From Streptomyces acidicola (lineage in GTDB: Bacteria; Actinomycetota; Actinomycetes; Streptomycetales; Streptomycetaceae), in contig NZ_VMNX01000068.1 of NCBI RefSeq assembly GCF_009377235.1, forward strand, positions 1 to 40,814: 40,814 bases of DNA. Reading direction: 5' to 3'. Each line of letters opens with the position of its first letter. Within the stretch, counting starts at the first letter, position 1. Of this stretch, positions 31,625 through 39,655 are shown one piece after another. The notes under the pieces are model-generated. The model was not told the origin of the DNA. It searched no databases and saw only the letters and a program-made list of their open reading frames with translations. A program made the position numbers and the translations under genes.

Positions 31625-34039
31625 GTGACCGGCGTCGAGGGGGTACTGCCGCGAGAGCGGGCGTACGGTGACGGGCCGCTGCTGCTCGGTGTCCGGCACC
31701 ACGGTCCGGGGTCGGCACGGGCGGTGCGGGCCGCGCTGGAGGCGGCGCGCCCGCAGGTCGTCCTCATCGAGGGGCCACCGGAGGCGGACGCCCTGATCCC
31801 GCTCGCCGCCGACGAGGACATGCGACCTCCGGTCGCCCTCCTCGCCCACGCGGTGGACGAGCCCGGCCGCTCGGCCTTCTGGCCGCTGGCCGAGTTCTCC
31901 CCGGAGTGGGTGGCCATCCGCTGGGCCCTGGAGCACCAGGTCCCGGCCCGCTTCATCGACCTCCCGGCGACCCACACGCTGGCGTGGGGCAAGGATGAGC
32001 CTTCGGAGCCCACCGAGCCCACCGAGCCCACCGAGGCCACCGAGGCCACTGAGACCGTCACGCCTGCGGAAGCCCTCCGCGTGGATCCGCTCGCGGCCCT
32101 CGCCGAGGCCGCCGGGTACGACGACCCCGAGCGGTGGTGGGAGGACGTCGTCGAGCACAGGGGCACGGGTGGGGACGTGTTCGCACCGTTCGCGGTGCTC
32201 GGGGAGGCCATGGGGGCGCTGCGGGAGGCGTACGGGACCGGTGGTCATGACCGGGACCTGGTGCGGGAGGCATACATGCGGCTCCAGATGAGGGCCGCGC
32301 AGAAGGAGGCCGGAGACGGGGTCGCCGTGGTGTGCGGTGCGTGGCACGTGCCCGCGCTGTGGGAGAAGCACACCGTCGCAGCCGACCGGGCGCTGTTGAA
32401 GGGGCTGCCCAAGGTCAGGGCCGACATGACGTGGGTGCCGTGGACGCACCGGAGGCTGTCCCGGGTCAGCGGGTACGGCGCGGGCATCGACTCGCCGGGC
32501 TGGTACGGGCACCTGTTCGGCGCGCCCGACCGCCCCGTCGAGCGGTGGATGACCAAGGTGGCCGGGCTGCTGCGCGAGGAGGACCGGATCGTCTCGTCGG
32601 CGCACGTCATCGAGGCGGTACGGCTCGCCGAGACGCTGGCGGCGATGCGAGGGCGCCCGCTGCCGGGCCTCACCGAGGCCACCGACGCCGTGCGGGCGGT
32701 GATGTGCGAGGGCTCGGACGTGCCGCTGGGCCTCGTGCACGACCGGCTGGTCGTCGGGGACGTATTGGGGGAGGTGCCCGAGGCGGCGCCGGCGGTGCCG
32801 TTGCAGCGGGACCTCGCGCGGATCCAGCGGAAGCTGCGGCTCAAGCCGGAGGCGCTGGAGCGGGAGTTGGAGCTCGACCTGCGCAAGGAGAACGACGCCG
32901 AGCGCAGCCTCCTCCTGCACCGGCTGAGGCTGCTCCGCATCGAGTGGGGCGAGCCCACGGCCTCGCGCGGCAGCACGGGCACGTTCCGGGAGACCTGGCG
33001 GCTGCGCTGGGAGCCGGAGTTGTCGGTGCGGGTGGCCGAGGCCGGGGTGTGGGGCACGACGGTGCTCTCGGCCGCGACCGCCAAGGCCGAAGCGGACGCC
33101 GTGGCCGCGCAGTCGCTCGCCGACGTCACCGGGCTCGCCGAGCGCTGCCTCCTCGCCGAACTCCCGGACGCCCTCCCCGTGGTGATGCGGGCCCTCGCCG
33201 ACCGTGCCGCGCTCGACGCGGACGTCGGCCACCTCGCCCAGGCACTCCCCGCCCTGGTCCGTTCCCTCCGCTACGGCGACGTCCGCGCCACGGACACGCA
33301 CGCTCTCGCCGAGGTCGCGGCCGGACTCGCCGAGCGTGTGTTCGTCGGCCTCCCGCCCGCATGTGCCGCGCTCGACGCGGAGGCGGCGGAGGAGATGCGA
33401 CGCCATGTGGACGCGGTGCACGGCGCGGTGGCGCTGCTGGGCGAGACCGTTTCGGAGGCGCACGGCGACCTGCGGGCCCGTTGGCACTCCGTGCTGCACG
33501 TCCTCTGCGGACGCGACACCGTTCCCGGTGTCATCCGAGGCCGGGCCGTACGGCTCCTCCTGGACGACGGGGAGCTGGCGCAGGACGACGCCGCACGGCT
33601 CATGGCGCTGGTGCTGTCGCCGGGGACGGCGCCGGGGGACGCTGCCGCCTGGATCGAGGGGTTCGTCGGGGGCGGGGCCGGCGGCGGCATGCTGCTGGTG
33701 CACGACGAGCGGCTGCTCGGGCTGGTGGACGCATGGCTGACCGGGGTGCCGCAGGAGGCGTTCACCGACGTACTGCCCTTGCTGCGGCGGACGTTCTCGG
33801 CGTACGAGCCCGGGGTGCGGCGAACCCTCGGCGAGCTGGTCCGACGCGGGCCGGGAGCACGGACGGGTGCCGCGGCCGCCGGTTCCGGGATACCGGGCTT
33901 CGCCACCGAGCTCGACACCGACCGGGCGGACGCCGTGCTGCCGGTGCTGCGTCTGCTGCTGGGGCTGGACGAGGCGGACACGAGCGACGGCGCCGGCATC
34001 ACGACGGGCATCAACGACCTCGCGGGGGTGGGCCGATGA
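31625..34039 (+). CDS. DUF5682-family protein (YehM-like) with TIKI/TraB-like motifs
   Basis: This 804-residue protein fits the DUF5682 family in length and order. Near the N terminus it has LLLGVRHHGPGSARAV (His25, His26), VVLIEGPPEA (Glu49) and, further on, VVCGAWHVPAL (His241). A GxxH-E-GxxH layout like this occurs in TIKI/TraB/EreA-type hydrolases, so the first 260 residues may be a related enzyme domain. That is my inference. An in-frame 9-bp repeat at 32006-32050 adds EPTEPTEPTEATEATE. The rest is a long helical region with a charged part (RIQRKLRLKPEALERELELD). GTG 31625 with GGAGG 5 nt upstream was chosen over 31526. The stop overlaps the VWA start (ATGA), so the two are co-translated. 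Confidence 0.83.
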   Translation: MTGVEGVLPRERAYGDGPLLLGVRHHGPGSARAVRAALEAARPQVVLIEGPPEADALIPLAADEDMRPPVALLAHAVDEPGRSAFWPLAEFSPEWVAIRWALEHQVPARFIDLPATHTLAWGKDEPSEPTEPTEPTEATEATETVTPAEALRVDPLAALAEAAGYDDPERWWEDVVEHRGTGGDVFAPFAVLGEAMGALREAYGTGGHDRDLVREAYMRLQMRAAQKEAGDGVAVVCGAWHVPALWEKHTVAADRALLKGLPKVRADMTWVPWTHRRLSRVSGYGAGIDSPGWYGHLFGAPDRPVERWMTKVAGLLREEDRIVSSAHVIEAVRLAETLAAMRGRPLPGLTEATDAVRAVMCEGSDVPLGLVHDRLVVGDVLGEVPEAAPAVPLQRDLARIQRKLRLKPEALERELELDLRKENDAERSLLLHRLRLLRIEWGEPTASRGSTGTFRETWRLRWEPELSVRVAEAGVWGTTVLSAATAKAEADAVAAQSLADVTGLAERCLLAELPDALPVVMRALADRAALDADVGHLAQALPALVRSLRYGDVRATDTHALAEVAAGLAERVFVGLPPACAALDAEAAEEMRRHVDAVHGAVALLGETVSEAHGDLRARWHSVLHVLCGRDTVPGVIRGRAVRLLLDDGELAQDDAARLMALVLSPGTAPGDAAAWIEGFVGGGAGGGMLLVHDERLLGLVDAWLTGVPQEAFTDVLPLLRRTFSAYEPGVRRTLGELVRRGPGARTGAAAAGSGIPGFATELDTDRADAVLPVLRLLLGLDEADTSDGAGITTGINDLAGVGR

Positions 34040-35226
34040 GTACCGAAACGACGAACGGGACAGCGGTGACGGATCAGTCGGCCGACGGCCAGGAGCGGCT
34101 GCGGCGGTGGCGGCTCGTGCTGGGCGGTGGCGCGGCCGACGGGACCGGGCGCGCGCTCTCCGGGCGGGACGCGGCCATGGACGGTGCGCTCACCGCTCTC
34201 TACGGGAAGGGCGACAAACCGCAGTCGGGACGCGAGCGTTCCGCCGGGCTCGGGGCGTCGGCGCCGTCCGTGGCGCGCTGGCTCGGGGACATCCGGACGT
34301 ACTTCCCCTCGTCCGTCGTGCAGGTCATGCAGCGGGACGCCATCGACCGGCTCGGGCTGTCCACGCTGCTGCTGGAGCCGGAGATGCTTCAGGCGGTGGA
34401 GGCCGACGTGCACCTCGTCGGCACGTTGCTCTCGCTCAACAAGGCGATGCCCGAGACGACCAAGGAGACCGCGCGGGCCGTGGTGCGCAAGGTCGTCGAG
34501 GACCTCGAGAAGCGGCTCGCCACCCGCACGCGGGCCACCCTCACCGGTGCCCTCGACCGCAGCGCCCGCGTCAGCCGCCCCCGCCACCACGACATCGACT
34601 GGAACCGCACGATCGCGGCCAACCTGAAGAACTACCTGCCGGAGTACCGGACGGTGGTGCCCGAGCGGCTCATCGGGTACGGGAGGGCCTCGCAGTCGGT
34701 GAAGAAGGAGGTCATCCTCTGCATCGACCAGTCGGGCTCGATGGCGGCATCCGTCGTCTACGCGTCGGTGTTCGGGGCCGTGCTGGCGTCCATGCGGTCC
34801 ATCAGCACCCGGCTCGTCGTCTTCGACACGGCCGTCGTCGACCTCACGGACCAGTTGGACGACCCGGTCGACGTCCTGTTCGGCACACAGCTCGGCGGCG
34901 GCACGGACATCAACAGGGCGCTGGCGTACTGCCAGTCGCAGATCTCCCGGCCCGCGGAGACGGTGGTCGTGCTGATCAGCGACTTGTACGAGGGCGGGAT
35001 ACGGAACGAGATGCTGAAGCGGGTGTCGGCGATGAAGGCGTCGGGCGTGCAGTTCGTGACGCTGCTCGCGCTCTCCGACGAAGGGGCGCCCGCGTACGAC
35101 CGTGAGCACGCGGCGGCGCTCGCGGCCCTCGGGGCACCGGCGTTCGCCTGCACGCCCGACCTCTTCCCCGAGGTCATGGCGGCGGCCATCGAGAAGCGGC
35201 CCCTGCCGGTCCCTGACACGGCGTGA
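34036..35226 (+). CDS. VWA-domain protein (YehP-like), partner of MoxR
   Basis: This 396-residue protein has an N-terminal helical half (about 15-195). A von Willebrand A domain follows (about 222-390) with an intact MIDAS metal site: DQSGSM (Asp231, Ser233, Ser235), GGGTDIN and ISDLYEGG. There is no signal peptide, so it acts inside the cell. MoxR-VWA pairs form chaperone or chelatase-like complexes. Here the motor is encoded at the head of the same operon and the DUF5682 gene overlaps by 4 nt. The length and arrangement agree with E. coli YehP. The target of the complex is unknown. Confidence 0.9.
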   Translation: MSTETTNGTAVTDQSADGQERLRRWRLVLGGGAADGTGRALSGRDAAMDGALTALYGKGDKPQSGRERSAGLGASAPSVARWLGDIRTYFPSSVVQVMQRDAIDRLGLSTLLLEPEMLQAVEADVHLVGTLLSLNKAMPETTKETARAVVRKVVEDLEKRLATRTRATLTGALDRSARVSRPRHHDIDWNRTIAANLKNYLPEYRTVVPERLIGYGRASQSVKKEVILCIDQSGSMAASVVYASVFGAVLASMRSISTRLVVFDTAVVDLTDQLDDPVDVLFGTQLGGGTDINRALAYCQSQISRPAETVVVLISDLYEGGIRNEMLKRVSAMKASGVQFVTLLALSDEGAPAYDREHAAALAALGAPAFACTPDLFPEVMAAAIEKRPLPVPDTA

Positions 35227-35528
35227 CGTGACGAGACAGGCGGTGGAGTGTGATGAGAGATGAGAGCGGAGGAGCGGGAGGTGAAGTGCGGGAGGTGAAG
35301 TAAAGGTGACTGAGAGAACCGAGAAAGGGGACATGACTGGCCATCGGTAACGAGGGGCTTGCGCAACCTCGGGAGTCCCGTGCGAGGATCGGCAGCACCT
35401 CTTCGTACGCTTCGAACAGTTCGCCGGATGTCCGGCGCGCGCACAGCCTCGTACCGCTGGGCCTCAAGTCCCCCGCGTCCACCGTGCCGTACGCCGTCGT
35501 TCCGCTCCATGGGAGGGCTCTCCCCGTT
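35227..35528. other. Intergenic region with a 14-bp tandem repeat
   Basis: gcgggaggtgaagt is perfectly duplicated at 35274-35287 and 35288-35301. Before it the sequence is a purine-rich run of gacgtgacgagac / gatgagag motifs. cgaacagttcg near 35415 is an inverted repeat, but its spacing is wrong for a LexA box. No gene is seen. Confidence 0.5.
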
Positions 35529-36623
35529 GTGACTCCGTCAGCCGCACTGCCCGGTGCCGGTGCCGTTCTGCGCGTGACGCGCGGGGCGGCCGGGCGACGT
35601 GTGCTGCAGGTTGTGCTGTTGGTGGGAGGGTTGTTCGTGCTGGGGTTCCTCTGCGGGGAGCAGGCACACGCGGCGGACGGGACATCGCCGGAGGCGGCGA
35701 CGGTCGCGGTGACCACGTCGACCGAGTCCGTTCGGTCCGCGATTCATGCTCATGCTGTTCCCGGGGAGAGCACCGCGACGAGCACGGCACCGGGCGTGGA
35801 GGACAGGGCCGAGCCAACGGTGGGAATCTCCGCTCCCAACCACCCGATAGCTCAGGCGACCGGCGTCGCCACAGGCCCTCGGACCGCCCCCACAACCACT
35901 GCCACTGCCACTGCCACTGCCACCGCCACCGCCACCGACGCGGTCGCGGCCGTCACCGGCACCGTCGGTCGTGTCGTGCGGCCGGTCGGGGAGCGGGTCG
36001 TGCGGCCCGTCGGGGAGCACGTCGTGCGGCCGGTCACCGAACAGGTCGTGCGACCCGTCGGTGATCTCGTCGAGACGGTGACCGGCGGTCCGGCGGGCGA
36101 ACCCTCGGAGTTCCCGCCGCTGCCGGGCATGCCGCCACTGCCCGGTCTCCCCGAGGTGCCGTCACTGCCCGCGCTGCCCGGACTGCCGGGCCTGCCAGGG
36201 CTGCCTGGGATCCCGGCGAACATTCTGCCGATCGGTGCGGCACCTCAGCAGCCCGGCGGGGCGGTGCCCGAGCAGTCCGGCGCCGCCGAGCGAGGTGACG
36301 GTTCCGAGGCGCGGCCGGCCGCACGGGCGGAAGCCGGGTACGGACCGCGGTTCGCCGACGGCGCCGAGGCCGACGTGTCCGGGGCCCGTGTCCCCCAAGG
36401 CGTGGACACCGTACGGACGCCCCCGCACCGGGCGCCGGGCGACGAGGCCGGTGCGCTCGGCCGCCACTCCGCCGTCGACAACGGCGGGTCGCGGCACTGT
36501 GAGCCGCATGCCGTCACTCTCGATCACCGGGCGCCGCTGAGCCGCGTGCTCGGCGTCACCGCGGTCGTCGCCGCGGACGGCACCCGGGACAGGCACCGGG
36601 ACATACCCGAGTTCCCCGGCTAG
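35529..36623 (+). CDS. Secreted low-complexity protein (unknown function)
   Basis: This 364-residue exported protein has a signal peptide RRVLQVVLLVGGLFVLGFL with likely cleavage after AHA (residue 48). The mature part is low complexity. It contains an (AT)n stretch from a 6-bp DNA repeat near 35896-35932. A four-fold RVVRPVGE-type repeat, from a 27-bp DNA unit, lies around 35970-36064. A Pro-Leu-Pro-Gly run (PGLPGLPGLPGIP) follows. I know no family with defined function. A Cys at 42 is in the signal and is not a clear lipobox. GTG 35529 was chosen because GGGAGGG lies 11 nt upstream and the signal follows. A hairpin follows the stop. Confidence 0.68.
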   Translation: MTPSAALPGAGAVLRVTRGAAGRRVLQVVLLVGGLFVLGFLCGEQAHAADGTSPEAATVAVTTSTESVRSAIHAHAVPGESTATSTAPGVEDRAEPTVGISAPNHPIAQATGVATGPRTAPTTTATATATATATATDAVAAVTGTVGRVVRPVGERVVRPVGEHVVRPVTEQVVRPVGDLVETVTGGPAGEPSEFPPLPGMPPLPGLPEVPSLPALPGLPGLPGLPGIPANILPIGAAPQQPGGAVPEQSGAAERGDGSEARPAARAEAGYGPRFADGAEADVSGARVPQGVDTVRTPPHRAPGDEAGALGRHSAVDNGGSRHCEPHAVTLDHRAPLSRVLGVTAVVAADGTRDRHRDIPEFPG

Positions 36624-36631
36624 CGCGGCCC

Positions 36632-36659
36632 CTCCCCGCCAGGCCTGTAGCGCGGGGAG
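36632..36659 (+). terminator. Terminator of the secreted-protein gene
   Basis: ctccccgc (36632-36639) and gcggggag (36652-36659) form an 8-bp stem with a 12-nt loop, 9 bp after the stop. Confidence 0.6.
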
Positions 36660-37264
36660 CGGAGCAGATCTGCCCGCTGTTCGGGCACCCCTCCGTTCCC
36701 CGGACGGACGCCACCGGAGCCGGAACGCGTCGACAGCGTCGACACCGCACCGCGACGGAGCAGTAGCCGGAACCCGCGAACCCGCCCGGAGCCCTGACCC
36801 GCACTCGGACACACAGCCGAGCCGTTGGTCCCCGCTTCCCGGACCCTTCGGCCGATCCCGCACATGCGGTGCCACCTGCCGAACGCGGAGTACAGCGCCT
36901 GACAGAGCCGCACCGACGCCCGCCCTGACAGAGACCAGGTCCGTACATACAGACGAAAGCCGTACGGACACGAGTGCGGGGCGCGCGCGGAGCGCGGCAT
37001 CCCGGCGAGCCGTGCATCAGAACCAGCTCCGCCGAGAGGTATCCGGGCGGCCGAAGCCATCGGTCGTGCCGCGGGCGGTCGAAGCCGTCGGCCGTGTCCG
37101 AGCGAATTCCGGCGGAGGGCGGTGAGCGGTCCCCATTGGGGTGGGGACCACCCGCCCTGGGTCCTTCACAGCCACTGGAGGGCCATCCAGGGGCCTCACC
37201 GGGTCAACCCCAGCCCGGTGAGGCCCCGCACATGCGGCACGCCGTGCCAGTGAGGGAGGCATCA
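36660..37264. other. Long intergenic region upstream of sucC with hairpins
   Basis: Frames on both strands lack good starts or family resemblance. Two structures stand out near the right end. One is ggtcccc (37128-37134) with ggggacc (37143-37149). The other is a perfect 14-bp stem ggggcctcaccggg (37190-37203) with its complement at 37214-37227 (10-nt loop). The second is terminator-like but lies over 560 bp after the nearest plus-strand gene. A small RNA ending here is possible. Confidence 0.5.
37190..37227 (+). terminator. Orphan terminator-like hairpin before sucC
   Basis: A perfect 14-bp stem with a 10-nt loop. No annotated gene ends just before it. It could end a small RNA or block readthrough into sucCD. 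Confidence 0.6.
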
Positions 37265-37280
37265 TGTGACAGGTATCACC
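37265..37280 (+). promoter_or_regulatory. CRP-like binding site upstream of sucC
   Basis: TGTGA-CAGGTA-TCACC matches the CRP pattern TGTGAN6TCACA in nine of ten positions. It is centred about 64 nt before the start expected from TAACCT (37325-37330). Streptomyces has a Crp regulator that recognises this type of site. Confidence 0.5.
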
Positions 37281-37324
37281 GCTCATGTGTGACCCGGAAT
37301 TTAGAGGCCCCCCGGAAGCAGCGA

Positions 37325-37330
37325 TAACCT
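37325..37330 (+). promoter_or_regulatory. -10-like element of sucC
   Basis: TAACCT fits TAnnnT. A weak TTAGAG lies 18 nt upstream. The coding start is 130 nt downstream. Confidence 0.35.
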
Positions 37331-37461
37331 GCGAGACGGACATGCCGCGCGCTCGGACACCGTGTGCGCTTCCCTTGTGACTCATGCGGACGTCACGTTG
37401 CCCTTCGCGGCACGCCCACGCATCCAACGAACCGCTAGATCACTGATAGGGACGGAAGCGC

Positions 37462-38643
37462 GTGGACCTGTTCGAGTACCAGGCGAGGGACCTCTTCGCC
37501 AAGCACGGTGTACCGGTGCTGGCCGGTGAAGTCATCGACACGCCTGAAGGGGCGCGCGAGATCACCGAGCGGCTGGGCGGCAAGTCGGTCGTCAAGGCGC
37601 AGGTGAAGGTCGGTGGTCGTGGCAAGGCCGGCGGCGTCAAGCTGGCCGCCACCCCGGACGAGGCCGTCGCGCGCGCGACGGACATCCTCGGCATGGACAT
37701 CAAGGGCCACACGGTCCACAAGGTCATGATCGCCGAGACGGCTCCGGAGATCGTCGAGGAGTACTACGTCTCCTACCTCCTCGACCGCACGAACCGCACC
37801 TTCCTGGCCATGGCCTCCGTCGCCGGCGGCATGGACATCGAGGAGGTCGCCGCGACGACCCCCGAGAAGCTCGCCAAGATCCCGGTCGACTCCAACGCCG
37901 GCGTCTCCAAGGAGAAGGCACAGGAGATCGTGGCCGCGGGCCAGTTCCCGGCCGAGGTCGCCGACAAGGTCGCCGATGTCCTGGTCACCCTGTGGGACGT
38001 CTTCGTCAAGGAGGACGCCCTTCTGGTCGAGGTCAACCCGCTCGCCAAGGTCGCCTCCGGTGACGTCCTCGCCCTCGACGGCAAGGTCTCCCTGGACGCG
38101 AACGCCGAGTTCCGTCACCCGGAGTTCGAGGAGCTCGAGGACAAGGCGGCGGCCAACCCGCTGGAGGCCGCGGCCAAGGCCAAGGGCCTGAACTACGTGA
38201 AGCTCGACGGCGAGGTCGGCATCATCGGCAACGGTGCCGGTCTGGTCATGTCCACCCTCGACGTGGTCGCGTACGCCGGTGAGGCCCACAAGAACGTCAA
38301 GCCCGCCAACTTCCTCGACATCGGCGGTGGCGCCTCCGCCGAGGTCATGGCGAACGGCCTGGAGATCATCCTGGGCGACCCGGACGTCAGGTCCGTCTTC
38401 GTGAACGTCTTCGGTGGCATCACCGCCTGCGACGCCGTCGCCAACGGCATCGTGCAGGCCCTGGAGCTCCTCGCGAGCAAGGGCGAAGAGGTCACCAAGC
38501 CGCTGGTCGTGCGCCTCGACGGCAACAACGCCGAGTTGGGTCGCAAGATCCTCAACGACGCCAACCACCCGCTCGTGCAGCAGGTGGACACCATGGACGG
38601 CGCGGCCGACAAGGCCGCCGAGCTGGCTGCTGCCGCGAAGTAA
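37462..38643 (+). CDS. sucC: Succinyl-CoA synthetase (ADP-forming), beta subunit
   Basis: This 393-residue TCA-cycle subunit binds the nucleotide and, with SucD, makes ATP from succinyl-CoA. The N-terminal ATP-grasp domain (about 1-235) opens MDLFEYQARDLFAKHGVPV. It contains KSVVKAQVKVGGRGKAGGVK and LLVEVNPLA, the Mg/ATP-binding part. The CoA-ligase domain has VGIIGNGAGLVMSTLD, ANFLDIGGGA and VNVFGGITACD. GTG 37462 has ggacggaag upstream. sucD follows after 21 bp, so the two form one operon. Length and sequence are fully typical. Confidence 0.98.
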   Translation: MDLFEYQARDLFAKHGVPVLAGEVIDTPEGAREITERLGGKSVVKAQVKVGGRGKAGGVKLAATPDEAVARATDILGMDIKGHTVHKVMIAETAPEIVEEYYVSYLLDRTNRTFLAMASVAGGMDIEEVAATTPEKLAKIPVDSNAGVSKEKAQEIVAAGQFPAEVADKVADVLVTLWDVFVKEDALLVEVNPLAKVASGDVLALDGKVSLDANAEFRHPEFEELEDKAAANPLEAAAKAKGLNYVKLDGEVGIIGNGAGLVMSTLDVVAYAGEAHKNVKPANFLDIGGGASAEVMANGLEIILGDPDVRSVFVNVFGGITACDAVANGIVQALELLASKGEEVTKPLVVRLDGNNAELGRKILNDANHPLVQQVDTMDGAADKAAELAAAAK

Positions 38644-38664
38644 GGGACGAGGTCACAGAACACC

Positions 38665-39549
38665 ATGGCTATCTTCCTCACCAAGGAATCCAAGGTCATC
38701 GTCCAGGGCATGACCGGCTCCGAGGGCCAGAAGCACACCAAGCGCATGCTGGCCTCCGGCACGAACATCGTCGGTGGCGTGAACCCGCGCAAGGCGGGTC
38801 AGGTCGTCGACTTCGACGGCACGGAGATCCCGGTATTCGGCTCGGTCGCCGACGCGATCGAGAAGACCGGCGCCGACGTCACGGTCATCTTCGTCCCGGA
38901 GAAGTTCACCAAGGACGCCGTCGTCGAGGCCATCGACGCCGAGATCCCGCTCGCGGTCGTCATCACCGAGGGCATCGCGGTCCACGACACGGCGAGCTTC
39001 TGGGCGCACGCCCAGGCCAAGGGCAACAAGACCCGCATCATCGGCCCGAACTGCCCCGGCCTGATCACCCCGGGTCAGTCGAACGCCGGCATCATCCCGG
39101 CCGACATCACCAAGCCGGGCCGCATCGGCCTGGTCTCGAAGTCCGGCACGCTGACGTACCAGATGATGTACGAGCTGCGGGACATCGGCTTCAGCTCCTG
39201 CGTCGGCATCGGCGGTGACCCGATCATCGGCACCACCCACATCGACGCCCTCGCCGCGTTCCAGGACGACCCCGACACCGACCTGATCGTGATGATCGGT
39301 GAGATCGGTGGCGACGCCGAGGAGCGCGCGGCCGACTTCATCAAGGCCAACGTGACCAAGCCGGTCGTCGGCTACGTCGCCGGCTTCACCGCTCCCGAGG
39401 GCAAGACCATGGGGCACGCGGGCGCCATCGTCTCCGGTTCGTCGGGCACCGCCCAGGCGAAGAAGGAGGCCCTGGAGGCCGCGGGCGTCAAGGTCGGCAA
39501 GACCCCGACCGAGACGGCGAAGCTCGCGCGGGAGATCCTGGCCGGCTGA
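38665..39549 (+). CDS. sucD: Succinyl-CoA synthetase (ADP-forming), alpha subunit
   Basis: This 294-residue subunit carries the phosphorylated His. It begins MAIFLTKESKVIVQGMTGSEG with the CoA-binding Rossmann fold, followed by IIGPNCPGLITPG. In GKTMGHAGAIVSG, His251 is the phospho-His. IGGDPIIGTTHIDAL and LIVMIGEIGGDAEE mark the flavodoxin-like second domain. It forms a heterotetramer with SucC. It is translated from its own site (acgaggtcacag) 21 bp behind sucC, and a strong terminator follows. Confidence 0.98.
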   Translation: MAIFLTKESKVIVQGMTGSEGQKHTKRMLASGTNIVGGVNPRKAGQVVDFDGTEIPVFGSVADAIEKTGADVTVIFVPEKFTKDAVVEAIDAEIPLAVVITEGIAVHDTASFWAHAQAKGNKTRIIGPNCPGLITPGQSNAGIIPADITKPGRIGLVSKSGTLTYQMMYELRDIGFSSCVGIGGDPIIGTTHIDALAAFQDDPDTDLIVMIGEIGGDAEERAADFIKANVTKPVVGYVAGFTAPEGKTMGHAGAIVSGSSGTAQAKKEALEAAGVKVGKTPTETAKLAREILAG

Positions 39550-39572
39550 CGCCTCGGTCCGAAGCCCGGTCA

Positions 39573-39607
39573 GGTGGGCCCGTACCCCTCGGGGGTGCGG
39601 GCCCACC
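39573..39607 (+). terminator. Terminator of sucCD
   Basis: ggtgggcccgtacccc (39573-39588) pairs with ggggtgcgggcccacc (39592-39607), 16 bp with one G-U pair and a 3-nt loop. It lies 24 bp after the sucD stop. Confidence 0.9.
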
Positions 39608-39655
39608 GGCGTTACGCAAGGTGCCGGGGAACGGGGTGTCATCTGCTCCGGGGCG

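Noticed and set aside
31511..33703. 730-codon open frame antisense to DUF5682
   Set aside because: Arg/Pro/His-rich, no family features, and the plus-strand gene is clearly coupled to its neighbours.
35410..35425. cgaacagttcg as a LexA box
   Set aside because: The half sites are separated by one base instead of four.
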